This document shows positions 16,678 to 24,954 of a stretch of DNA of 64,000 bases, piece after piece (the stretch's first letter is position 1; each line of letters starts with the position of its first letter). The stretch lies in NCBI GenBank assembly GCA_934446475.1, contig CAKSEH010000001.1:124001-188000 (forward strand), read 5' to 3'. Made by a program: the position numbers and the translations under genes. This stretch comes from an uncultured Eubacteriales bacterium (GTDB lineage: Bacteria > Bacillota > Clostridia > Oscillospirales > Acutalibacteraceae). Under the pieces are notes generated by a model. That model was not told the origin of the DNA. It saw only the letters and a program-made list of their open reading frames with translations, and searched no databases.

Positions 16678-17545
16678 CTTCCGATTCTCCGTTTTCAAAA
16701 ACCGGAACATAATCGGAAGGCCCTTCTTCTTTGATTTTTTTATATTTATACGCCATATATACCGCTGCACCTATGCATATAACAGCCGAGAGCAAACAGG
16801 AAACTTTCAGATTGCCTATCATAAGGCTGTCGGTTCTTAAAAGTTCGATTATCGCTCTCCCGAAGCCGTACCATACACAGTAACCGAGAGCGATCTCTCC
16901 GCTGTATTTTCGTTTTTTGCTGAGTTTATGGAGGAGAAAAAATCCTAAAAGACACCATATCGACTCATACAAAAAGCAGGGATGTGCAAGAGCCGTCGGA
17001 TCGTAACCTTTTAAGGCAAAGTCGGCGGCAACATTGCTGCTTGTCATTCCCCACCAAGAGCTGCCCGTTGGTCCTCCGAACGCCTCCTGGTTCATAAAAT
17101 TGCCCCATCTGCCTATTCCCTGCCCTATGAGAAAGCCGAGGGATGCAACATCAAGCATATCTTTGATATTGACTTTTTTGAGTTTGCACATAATAAATCC
17201 GCAAACAACGGCGCCTATAACTCCGCCGTAAATCGCAAGACCCGAAAATCCCTGGCCGTCAAATCCGAAAAATCCTTTTATTCCGTTTGTTTTTACACCG
17301 TCGAAAATAAGATAATAAGCCCTTGCGCTTAAAACCGCAACGGGTGTTGTAACAAGTATAACATCTGTCATTCTGTCGGGATTAAGGTTAAATCTTTTTG
17401 CGGATTTAAAACCGTAAATAAGAGCGAGCAAAAATCCCGTCGCTATTATTATTCCGTACCAATAGACCGACCAACCGCTTCCTACCGGAATTGTGAAAGC
17501 TATCGGATTTATTTTAAGATGTATTCCGAAAATCGTAACGCTCAT
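16649..17545 (-). CDS. lgt: Prolipoprotein diacylglyceryl transferase
   Basis: Lgt moves a diacylglyceryl group from phosphatidylglycerol to the lipobox cysteine of prolipoproteins at the cytoplasmic membrane. The 298-residue protein has seven hydrophobic segments and the signature GRWGNFMNQEAFGGPT with the essential Arg/Asn/Glu. The N-terminal half has SVYWYGIIIATGFLLAL. The tail is acidic and overlaps the folD start. The lipoprotein at 1-2074 would be a natural substrate. Confidence 0.95.
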   Translation of the reverse strand: MSVTIFGIHLKINPIAFTIPVGSGWSVYWYGIIIATGFLLALIYGFKSAKRFNLNPDRMTDVILVTTPVAVLSARAYYLIFDGVKTNGIKGFFGFDGQGFSGLAIYGGVIGAVVCGFIMCKLKKVNIKDMLDVASLGFLIGQGIGRWGNFMNQEAFGGPTGSSWWGMTSSNVAADFALKGYDPTALAHPCFLYESIWCLLGFFLLHKLSKKRKYSGEIALGYCVWYGFGRAIIELLRTDSLMIGNLKVSCLLSAVICIGAAVYMAYKYKKIKEEGPSDYVPVFENGESEDENGNEQDN

Positions 17546-17547
17546 TT

Positions 17548-18819
17548 TTATCTCCTCTTAGGATTTATAACCGAAAGTACGGCATTTTCATCATCAAAGA
17601 CATCAAGGCGCTTATAAACATCATCGGATACAGTGGTTTTAAGCAGTCTCAACTCTTCAAATATATCGTATCCGAAAACCGCACCGTCAACAAGCTGCAT
17701 AGCCATTGTGCTTACACTGTTAAAACGGCGTATAGCGTCACCGTACATACCGCACTTGACGGCGGAAAAAAGTTTTTTATCTATGCCCTTTTCCCTGAGT
17801 CTGTGTATTTCTTCCTTTATAGCTTCTGCAACTGCTTTCGGGTCTTTCGATTCACCCTCGAATATTACCGACGCATAGCCGTTTCCGTTGAAGTATTCTG
17901 CCGAGAATTCATCATTTATGAGCCCCCTCTTTGTAAGGTCGGCAAATAGCGGAGAAGAGTCTCCGCAAAGAATTCCGAGCAGCATAGAAACACAGACCTT
18001 TGATTTAAGACGCCTGTACGGTGTTTTAATGTGCTGTTTATAGCCGAGACAAAATACCGGAAGCGTTACCTCGGCTTCCTCTTCTGCATAATTGCCCGCC
18101 ACGCCCTGAGGTTCTTTAAAATCTCCTCTTAAAATATCGCCGGGAGTATCCTCAAATCCTGAGGCCTCAACAATTTTAAGAATTTTATCGGTATCTACAT
18201 TACCGGCAATGCAAATAAACATATTAGACGGTCTGTAAAATGTTTCATAACATTTATAAAGCAAATCAGCATTTATTTCGGCGATAGACTCCACGGTGCC
18301 CGCAATATCTATCCTTACCGGATGCTCAAAATACATTTTCCTGAGCATATTAAACATAACCCGCCAGGAAGGCATATCATCGTACATCCTTATTTCCTGA
18401 CCTATTATTCCCTGCTCTTTTTTGACCGTTTCTTCGGTAAAATAGGGGTCTCTTACAAAGCCTAAGAGTATTTCAAGATTTTTATAAAAGTTATCGGAGC
18501 AGGAAAAAAGATAACAGGTCCTGTCAAAAGAGGTAAAGGCATTTGCAGAAGCACCTGTTGCGGCAAACTTTGTAAAAGCGTCTCCCTCTTCGCTCTCAAA
18601 CAGCTTATGTTCGAGATAATGTGCTATTCCCTCGGGAACGCAAACGGTCCTGCCGTCTTTATCCTCAAACTTTGTATCAATAGAGCCGTATTTCGTGCCG
18701 AAAACAGCATAAGCTGAGGAATACTCGGGCTTTTCCATAACATAAATTTCAAGTCCCGAACTGTGAGTAGCCTTTACATAGCTCTCCCCCACGCTGCATT
18801 CAAAGGTTTCCTTTTTCAT
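17548..18819 (-). CDS. M16-family metallopeptidase, active-site subunit (YmfH-like)
   Basis: This 423-residue protein carries the inverted zinc motif HYLEH at residues 67-71 (GIAHYLEHKLFE) and the following AFTSFDRTCYLF block. The later Glu ligand lies in the downstream helix, as in insulinase-like peptidases. Together with the adjacent 18821-20098 gene it forms the two-gene YmfF/YmfH arrangement of Firmicutes, where one subunit has the catalytic motif and the other lacks it. In B. subtilis this locus is linked to peptide processing; the substrate here is unknown. The 1-nt gap between the genes implies coupled translation. Confidence 0.9.
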   Translation of the reverse strand: MKKETFECSVGESYVKATHSSGLEIYVMEKPEYSSAYAVFGTKYGSIDTKFEDKDGRTVCVPEGIAHYLEHKLFESEEGDAFTKFAATGASANAFTSFDRTCYLFSCSDNFYKNLEILLGFVRDPYFTEETVKKEQGIIGQEIRMYDDMPSWRVMFNMLRKMYFEHPVRIDIAGTVESIAEINADLLYKCYETFYRPSNMFICIAGNVDTDKILKIVEASGFEDTPGDILRGDFKEPQGVAGNYAEEEAEVTLPVFCLGYKQHIKTPYRRLKSKVCVSMLLGILCGDSSPLFADLTKRGLINDEFSAEYFNGNGYASVIFEGESKDPKAVAEAIKEEIHRLREKGIDKKLFSAVKCGMYGDAIRRFNSVSTMAMQLVDGAVFGYDIFEELRLLKTTVSDDVYKRLDVFDDENAVLSVINPKRR

Positions 18820-18820
18820 A

Positions 18821-20098
18821 TCACTTTACCTCCAACGGCAGCAAACGGTACACCGTATGCAATTTAACGCCTTTAGCCGCATCGATCACCTGTTGTTTTG
18901 TTACCTTAACAATATCCTGAGCCATTTCTTCGGGAGATACCGGACCGCCCGAAACGACCCTCAGCGAATACCAGGTGTCAAGCAATTCCTGACTGTCGTT
19001 ATAAGTTTTAAGCGAATCGCTCATACTTTTAAGGGATGAACTGAATTCAAAATCGGTAAGCTCTCCGTTTTGCAGAGCTTTAAGCTGATTTAAAATCTCA
19101 TTTTTAGCCTTTTGTGCGTTCTGTTCTTCAACACCGCTGTCAACCGTTATAAGACCCTTGGTTTTTATCGACGAGGCGGAGCAATAATAACAGAGGCTCA
19201 TCTTTTCCCTGACATTAAGGAAAAGCTTTGAATACGGACCGCCGCCGAAAATATCACACATAACGCTCAGCGGCAGCACTTCATCGCCGCTTCCGGAAAG
19301 CTTGCTTGAAAATCCCATAACAAGTTTACCCTGACTGATTTCCATTCTTTCGGTTATTTCTTTCGGTGTCTCGATTTCAGCCGTCGGAGCAGTAAGAGAA
19401 ACATCGGTTATGTTTTTTCTTTCCACGCAGGAAAATTTATCCGAAACTCTGTAAAACAAGTCGGACGGCATTGTTCCCGATATCACATTCACACTTATAT
19501 AGGCGCTCTCAATCATATTCTTCCACGCCCTATAAAGGCTTTCCCCCGTAACCGAGTTTATCTGTTCTTCCGTTCCGCACTTCGGAACTCCGTAAGGCTC
19601 GCCTTTATACATCTCTCCTATGAGACGCTGTTTTGAGTAAATCCGCTTGTCACTGAGCTCGCCCTTTATGTGCTCAACGGCTTTGCGCTTTTCTCTCTTT
19701 ATATCTTCTTCGAGAAAGGCTCCGTTTTGAACACTGGGACTGAATATAAGCTCAAAAAGCATATCGCAGGCCTCGGTTGTAAGATCTTCGTTATCAAGCG
19801 TATACTTATTGCCTATCACCGATATCGAGACCTTTAAAAGCTGATAATCCCCCGCTTTTTCCGAGGAAGCGCACAGTTGAGCGCCATAAAGCTTATCAAG
19901 CTTATAATTAAGTTTCGAAAAATCAGGGTATTTATTACTGCAGGTCGTAAGCAGAAACGGCAAAAGCGCATTGTCCGCAACTGTTTCATTTCTAAGCGGA
20001 AGGTAAAAATTAAAAGAAATCAGAGTTGTGTTGAATCTCTCGTTTTTCACGAAAAGACCCTCAACCCCTTCAGAAAGTTTAACGGTATTAAGCGGCAT
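18821..20098 (-). CDS. M16-family peptidase-like protein lacking the HxxEH motif (YmfF-like)
   Basis: 425 residues with the M16 fold pattern (LISFNFYLPLRNETVADN, DKLYGAQLCAS, GMPYGVP-like GEPYGVPKCGTEEQI, and GGGPYSKLFLNVREKMSLCY). The N-terminal zinc-binding HxxEH is absent where it should lie, which is normal for the non-catalytic partner. It should heterodimerise with the product of the next gene. It is the first gene of the minus-strand run M16-M16-lgt-folD-15077. Its promoter must lie in 20099-20220, where I see no strong consensus. Confidence 0.88.
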   Translation of the reverse strand: MPLNTVKLSEGVEGLFVKNERFNTTLISFNFYLPLRNETVADNALLPFLLTTCSNKYPDFSKLNYKLDKLYGAQLCASSEKAGDYQLLKVSISVIGNKYTLDNEDLTTEACDMLFELIFSPSVQNGAFLEEDIKREKRKAVEHIKGELSDKRIYSKQRLIGEMYKGEPYGVPKCGTEEQINSVTGESLYRAWKNMIESAYISVNVISGTMPSDLFYRVSDKFSCVERKNITDVSLTAPTAEIETPKEITERMEISQGKLVMGFSSKLSGSGDEVLPLSVMCDIFGGGPYSKLFLNVREKMSLCYYCSASSIKTKGLITVDSGVEEQNAQKAKNEILNQLKALQNGELTDFEFSSSLKSMSDSLKTYNDSQELLDTWYSLRVVSGGPVSPEEMAQDIVKVTKQQVIDAAKGVKLHTVYRLLPLEVK

Positions 20099-20220
20099 AG
20101 GGATCCCCCTTCAAGTTTTAATAAAACAATTATATCACAAATTATTCCCTTTTAACAATACTTTCCTTATAAAATTTAAGTAAATTTAACACTTAGTACC
20201 CTTAAGTCTCAAGTTTTTCC

Positions 20221-20250
20221 TTGTAATTAGGATACTGTATGTGATATAAT
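20221..20250 (+). promoter_or_regulatory. Promoter for nrdR-gltX-glnS-nif3
   Basis: TTGTAA (20221-20226) and TATAAT (20245-20250) are 18 nt apart, 32 nt before the nrdR ATG. Confidence 0.65.
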
Positions 20251-20282
20251 TAGCTATAATTATACAAATGGTGGTTAGAATT

Positions 20283-20738
20283 ATGAAATGTCCTTTTTGC
20301 GGCTATGAAGAAAGCAAGGTTATAGACTCACGCCCTACAGACGAGGGCGAGAAAATAAGGCGGAGAAGAGAATGCCTTAAATGTTCCAAGAGATTCACTA
20401 CTTACGAGATGATCGAAAACCTGCCCATTGTTGTTATAAAGAGGGACGGTTCAAGAGAAACATTCGACCGTGAAAAACTCTTAAACGGTATGCTCAGGGC
20501 CTGTGAAAAGCGTCCGGTTGCGCTTGAAACTCTCGAAAAGGCGATAAACGATATCGAATCGGTTATACAGAATTCGCTTGACAGAGAGGTAAGCAGTGAA
20601 AAGATAGGTGAACTTACTATGGAAAAGCTGAGGGGCATTGACGAAGTTGCATATGTCCGCTTTGCCTCGGTTTACCGCTCTTTTAAAGATGTTAATTCTT
20701 TTATGGCAGAACTTAACGAACTGCTTAATAACCACTGA
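20283..20738 (+). CDS. nrdR: Transcriptional repressor NrdR
   Basis: NrdR senses ATP/dATP and represses ribonucleotide reductase genes. The 151-residue length is standard. The N-terminal zinc ribbon has two cysteine pairs (MKCPFCGY and CLKCSKRFTTYE), with an RRRRECL stretch between them. The ATP-cone follows (VIKRDGSRETFDREKLLNGM). I choose the ATG at 20283, 8 nt after GGTGG; the ATG at 20268 overlaps the Shine-Dalgarno region. It is the first gene of a plus-strand run with gltX, glnS and the Nif3-like gene. No ribonucleotide reductase or NrdR box was seen in the window. Confidence 0.95.
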   Translation: MKCPFCGYEESKVIDSRPTDEGEKIRRRRECLKCSKRFTTYEMIENLPIVVIKRDGSRETFDREKLLNGMLRACEKRPVALETLEKAINDIESVIQNSLDREVSSEKIGELTMEKLRGIDEVAYVRFASVYRSFKDVNSFMAELNELLNNH

Positions 20739-20756
20739 TTTTTCAGGGAGAGAAAA

Positions 20757-22409
20757 ATGAACGATAATGAACTTTTAGCTGAGCTTTTGCTTCCGGATAT
20801 AGATAAGACGCCCGAATACTATGAAAATATCTATCCGAGCAGAAATCTTAAGGAGGGCGCTAAGGTAACGAGGATAGCCCCCAGCCCTACAGGATATCTT
20901 CATCTCGGCACCTTATTTACCGCACTCGTGAACAGGACGGCGGCTACGGCTTCGGACGGTGTTTTTTATACAAGAATTGAAGACACCGACAAAAAGCGTG
21001 AAATAAGCGGAGGAATAGAGGATATTATAAGCGGCCTTAAGCATTTCGGAATAAAAATTGACGAAGGCTTTATAAGCGGCACGCAGGAATCGGGAAATTA
21101 CGGTCCGTACCAGCAGAGCAAAAGAGCGGAAATATACCGGACATACGCCAAATCCCTTATAAAACAGGGACTTGCCTATCCGTGCTTTTGTACTCCCGAA
21201 GAGCTTGAGAGCGTGAGAAACGAGCAGGAAGAACAAAAAATCCGTACAGGATACCACGGAAAATGGGCAAAGCACAGAAATATAACCTACAGCGAGGCCA
21301 AAGCGCTTATAGACGAGGGCAAGCCTTTTGTCGTAAGGCTCCGTTCACCCGGCAACGAAGAGAACCGGATATCGTTTGAGGACGGTATAAAGGGAAAAAT
21401 CGAGATGCCGGAAAATGACGAGGATTTTGTAATTTTAAAGTCAGACGGTATTCCGACATATCATTTTGCCCACGCTGTTGACGATCATCTTATGCACACC
21501 ACCCACATAATCAGGGGCGATGAGTGGATATCTTCGGTTCCGAAGCACATTCAATTGTTCAAACTTCTCGGATTCAAGGTTCCGAAATATGCTCACGTTT
21601 CGCCGATTATGAAGCTTGAAAACGGCGCAAAACGCAAAATTTCAAAGAGAAAAGACCCGGAAGCCGCAGTAAGATTTTTTATTGAAGAAGGCTTTCCGCC
21701 CGAAAGCGTTATCGAATATCTTATGACTATAGCAGCCTCCGACTTTGAGGATTGGCGCAGAGCAAATCCGAACGAGAGCATTGATAAGTTTAAGTTCAAT
21801 CTTAAAAAAATGAGCGTTTCCGGGGCTTTGTTCGATTCGGACAAGCTGAATGATGTAAGTAAAACAGTCATATCGAAAATGAAAGCGAAGGAAGTATATT
21901 CAAAACTTTATGAATGGGCAAAAGAATCAGATACGGATTTCTTCTCGCTTATTTCGGCTGACCCCGATTATACCGTAAATGTTTTAGGGATTGACCGTGA
22001 TGTTTTAAAACCACGCCGTGATATAGCAAAATGGAGCGAGGTCAAGAATTATTTTTCATATATGTTCGACTCTGTTTTCGAGCCGTCTTACGAGCTGCCC
22101 GAAAATATTAAGGCAGAAGATGCAAGGGCATTTCTTACCGAATACAAATCGGTCTATTCTCCTAAGGACGACCGACAGCAATGGTTTAACAGAATAAAGG
22201 ATATATGTCCTGCTCTCGGCTTTGCCGCCGACACAAAGGAATACAAAAAAAATCCCGAAGCTTACAAGGGCAGCGCAGGCGATTTGAGCAGTGTGCTCAG
22301 AATAGCCGTAACCGGAAGAAGAAACACACCCGACCTTTGCAGTATAATGCAGGTATTAGGTGAAAAACGCTGCTTTGAACGCATCGACGGTATGATCAAA
22401 AATATTTAA
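20757..22409 (+). CDS. gltX: Glutamyl-tRNA synthetase
   Basis: This class I aminoacyl-tRNA synthetase charges tRNA-Glu. Of its 550 residues, the HIGH-type motif is RIAPSPTGYLHLGTLF (HLGT) and the KMSKS-type motif is KISKRKDPEA. The catalytic domain between includes YPCFCTPEEL and DGIPTYHFAHAVDDHLM. A long N-terminal extension of about 40 residues precedes the catalytic core, and the C-terminal anticodon-binding part is helical. GGGAG lies just before the ATG. With a separate GlnRS downstream this enzyme is presumably discriminating. Confidence 0.95.
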   Translation: MNDNELLAELLLPDIDKTPEYYENIYPSRNLKEGAKVTRIAPSPTGYLHLGTLFTALVNRTAATASDGVFYTRIEDTDKKREISGGIEDIISGLKHFGIKIDEGFISGTQESGNYGPYQQSKRAEIYRTYAKSLIKQGLAYPCFCTPEELESVRNEQEEQKIRTGYHGKWAKHRNITYSEAKALIDEGKPFVVRLRSPGNEENRISFEDGIKGKIEMPENDEDFVILKSDGIPTYHFAHAVDDHLMHTTHIIRGDEWISSVPKHIQLFKLLGFKVPKYAHVSPIMKLENGAKRKISKRKDPEAAVRFFIEEGFPPESVIEYLMTIAASDFEDWRRANPNESIDKFKFNLKKMSVSGALFDSDKLNDVSKTVISKMKAKEVYSKLYEWAKESDTDFFSLISADPDYTVNVLGIDRDVLKPRRDIAKWSEVKNYFSYMFDSVFEPSYELPENIKAEDARAFLTEYKSVYSPKDDRQQWFNRIKDICPALGFAADTKEYKKNPEAYKGSAGDLSSVLRIAVTGRRNTPDLCSIMQVLGEKRCFERIDGMIKNI

Positions 22410-22424
22410 ACAACAGGTGTTTTT

Positions 22425-24116
22425 ATGGAAGAAAACAAGGTTTTAACCGAAACGGAAGGTACCAAACCTTCAAACTTTATCGAGGATTTTATTGATGAAG
22501 ATTTAAGCGAGGGCGTTTATGACCGTGTTCAGACAAGATTTCCGCCCGAACCTAACGGATATCTTCATATAGGGCACGCAAAGGCAATTTGCATTGATTT
22601 CGGAACTGCGGAAAAATACGGCGGAAAATGCAATTTGCGTCTTGATGACACAAATCCCACCAAAGAGGATGTTGAATATGTTGACGCCATTATGGAAGAC
22701 ATTAAGTGGCTCGGCTTTGACTGGGATAATGTTTACTATGCATCGGATTATTTCGATTTCATTTATGAATGTGCGCTCAGGCTTATAGACAAGGGGCTTG
22801 CGTATGTTGATGAATCAAGTGCCGAAGAAATAAAAGCGCTCAGGGGTACGCTGACCGAGGCCGGAAAGGAAAGTCCCTATAGAAACAGACCTATTGAAGA
22901 AACAAGGGAACTCTTTAAGCGTATGACAGACGGAGAGTTTGAAGAAGGCTCAATGGTGCTCAGAGCGAAAATCGATATGTCGTCTTCAAATCTCAATATG
23001 CGTGACCCTATAATTTATCGCATTTTAAAGGCAACACATCACAGAACGGGTGATAAATGGTGCGTATATCCTATGTATGATTTTGCGCACCCGTTGAGTG
23101 ACGCAAAGGAAGGCGTTACACATTCTCTTTGCTCGCTTGAGTTTGAAAACCACCGCCCGTTATACGATTGGGTGCTTAAAGCTGCGGATATTCAAAACCC
23201 GCCGAGACAGATAGAATTTGCAAGAATGAACGTTAACTATACGCTCACAAGCAAACGCAAATGCTTAAAGCTTGTAAATGACGGTCTTGTTTCGGGTTGG
23301 GATGACCCGAGAATGGCAACGATATGCGGAATAAGACGAAGAGGATATCCCGCAGAAGCCGTAAGAGCATTTGTTGACAAGATAGGAGTCTCTAAGGCTT
23401 ACAGCGTTATTGACTATGCATTGCTTGAATCCTGTGTCAGGGACAATCTCAATGAAAATGCCGACCGTGCAATGGCTGTTCTCCGTCCGCTCAAGGTTGT
23501 TATCGATAATTACCCTGCGGGAAAAACCGAAGAGATAGAAATAGAGATAAATCCGAACAAACCGGAGCTCGGAAAAAGAGCTGTTACTTTCTCCGGAGAA
23601 CTTTTCATAGAACAGGACGATTTTATGCTCGATCCCCCCGGAAAGTATTTCAGGCTCTGTCCCCAAAAGGAAGTCAGGCTGAAAGGCGCTTATTATATTA
23701 AATACGCTTCCCACGAAGAGGATGAAAACGGAAATATAACCGTTGTTCACTGCACATATGACCCCGAGAGCAGAGGCGGAGAAACGCCTGACGGCAGAAA
23801 AGTCAAAGGTACTCTGCACTGGGTAAGCGCAGATCACTGTGCAAATGCAACGGTAAGACTTTATGACAGACTTTTCAATGTTGAAAACCCGAGCGATGAA
23901 GAAGGAGTGTCTTCTTTTGCAGATAATTTGAATCCCGATTCTCTCAAGGTGCTCAAAAATTGCAAGGTCGACTTAAGTCTTAAGGATAAAAAAGCCGGCG
24001 ACACGTTCCAGTTTATGCGTCAGGGATATTTTTGTATAGACCCCGATACCACCGATGAAGAACTGATATTTAACAGAACGGTTGCCCTTAAGGACTCATT
24101 TGTGAAAAAAATATGA
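22425..24116 (+). CDS. glnS: Glutaminyl-tRNA synthetase
   Basis: GlnRS charges tRNA-Gln directly. The 563-residue protein has the family motif RFPPEPNGYLHIGHAKAI (HIGH), NLRLDDTNPTKED, and TSKRKCLKLV in the KMSKS position. The C-terminal beta-barrel anticodon-binding domain (about residues 340-560) is complete. GlnRS is not universal in Firmicutes, many of which amidate Glu-tRNA-Gln through GatCAB; its occurrence next to gltX is characteristic of some clostridial lineages. It overlaps the next gene by 4 nt. Confidence 0.96.
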   Translation: MEENKVLTETEGTKPSNFIEDFIDEDLSEGVYDRVQTRFPPEPNGYLHIGHAKAICIDFGTAEKYGGKCNLRLDDTNPTKEDVEYVDAIMEDIKWLGFDWDNVYYASDYFDFIYECALRLIDKGLAYVDESSAEEIKALRGTLTEAGKESPYRNRPIEETRELFKRMTDGEFEEGSMVLRAKIDMSSSNLNMRDPIIYRILKATHHRTGDKWCVYPMYDFAHPLSDAKEGVTHSLCSLEFENHRPLYDWVLKAADIQNPPRQIEFARMNVNYTLTSKRKCLKLVNDGLVSGWDDPRMATICGIRRRGYPAEAVRAFVDKIGVSKAYSVIDYALLESCVRDNLNENADRAMAVLRPLKVVIDNYPAGKTEEIEIEINPNKPELGKRAVTFSGELFIEQDDFMLDPPGKYFRLCPQKEVRLKGAYYIKYASHEEDENGNITVVHCTYDPESRGGETPDGRKVKGTLHWVSADHCANATVRLYDRLFNVENPSDEEGVSSFADNLNPDSLKVLKNCKVDLSLKDKKAGDTFQFMRQGYFCIDPDTTDEELIFNRTVALKDSFVKKI

Positions 24117-24859
24117 TAACCGTCAAAGATATTTTCGAATTTTTAAACGATAAATTTCCCGTTGAAACCGCTTCGGATTTTGACAATCCGGGACTTCTTG
24201 TGGGAAATAAAAACACGATCGTAACAAAAGCTCTCGTTGCGCTTGATTGCGACGCAAACGCAGTAAAGACCGCAAGTGAAAACGGATGCGAACTTATTAT
24301 AACACACCATCCCGTTATATTCACACCTCTTAAAAATATAACGGCGGGAAGCATTGTTTATGAGCTTATCAAAAGCGATATCGCCGTTATTTCGATGCAT
24401 ACGAATCTTGATATCGCCAAAGGCGGTGTTAACGACTGTCTTTGCAAAAAGCTTTCGCTCAAAAATGTGAAAACTTTTACCGCAGATGACGGATTTGTTA
24501 TAAGAAGCGCAAAATCGGATGTTTCAAATCCCGATGAATTGGCAGAGCAAATAAGGCAGGCCCTCGGATATTCAGTAAGATATGTCGGCGGCAGAAAAAT
24601 TCAGAATGTTCTTGTTTGCTCGGGTTCGGGCGGTGAATTTTTAAGAGAAACGATAAGAGAAGGATTTGACGCTTTGATAACAGCAGATGTTAAACATAAT
24701 GTCTTTGTCGATGCTGTCAATAACGGCGTCAGCGTATTTGACTGCGGTCACTATGCAAGCGAAGCAGTCGTAATTGAACCTCTGTGTGAGACACTCTCCG
24801 AAGAGTTTGAAGAATGTGAATTTTTACCCTATCTGTCGGAAAGTTATAAGTTCATATAA
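24113..24859 (+). CDS. Nif3-like dinuclear metal centre hexameric protein (YqfO/YbgI family)
   Basis: 248 residues with the hallmark metal ligands: ITHHPVIF (two His), the motif SMHTNLDIAKGGVND, and near the C-terminus DCGHYASEAVVIEPL. The family forms a toroidal hexamer with a two-metal site in each subunit. GTP cyclohydrolase type 1-like annotation is common but unproven. It lacks the central PII-like insertion of longer homologues, as expected at this length. It overlaps glnS by 4 nt and ends the operon just before the terminator at 24867. Confidence 0.92.
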   Translation: MITVKDIFEFLNDKFPVETASDFDNPGLLVGNKNTIVTKALVALDCDANAVKTASENGCELIITHHPVIFTPLKNITAGSIVYELIKSDIAVISMHTNLDIAKGGVNDCLCKKLSLKNVKTFTADDGFVIRSAKSDVSNPDELAEQIRQALGYSVRYVGGRKIQNVLVCSGSGGEFLRETIREGFDALITADVKHNVFVDAVNNGVSVFDCGHYASEAVVIEPLCETLSEEFEECEFLPYLSESYKFI

Positions 24860-24866
24860 TAAAATC

Positions 24867-24908
24867 CCCTCCTGATGTATATTCTACATCAAGAGGGTTC
24901 TTTTTTAT
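24867..24908. terminator. Terminator after the nrdR-nif3 operon
   Basis: CCCTCcTGATGTA pairs with TACATCAaGAGGG across a 5-nt loop (24868-24897), followed by TTCTTTTTTATT on the plus strand. Confidence 0.85.
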
Positions 24909-24954
24909 TGTCCGTTTTTTACGGACTTGTTCATTTGCCGCAGGGAATTTTAGT

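Noticed and set aside
16678..16770. Longer FolD N-terminus
   Set aside because: It lies entirely inside lgt in another frame and is not part of the FolD family; GGAG supports 16677.
23265..23837. Minus-strand frame inside glnS
   Set aside because: Complement of the conserved GlnRS coding sequence; no domain, no ribosome-binding site.
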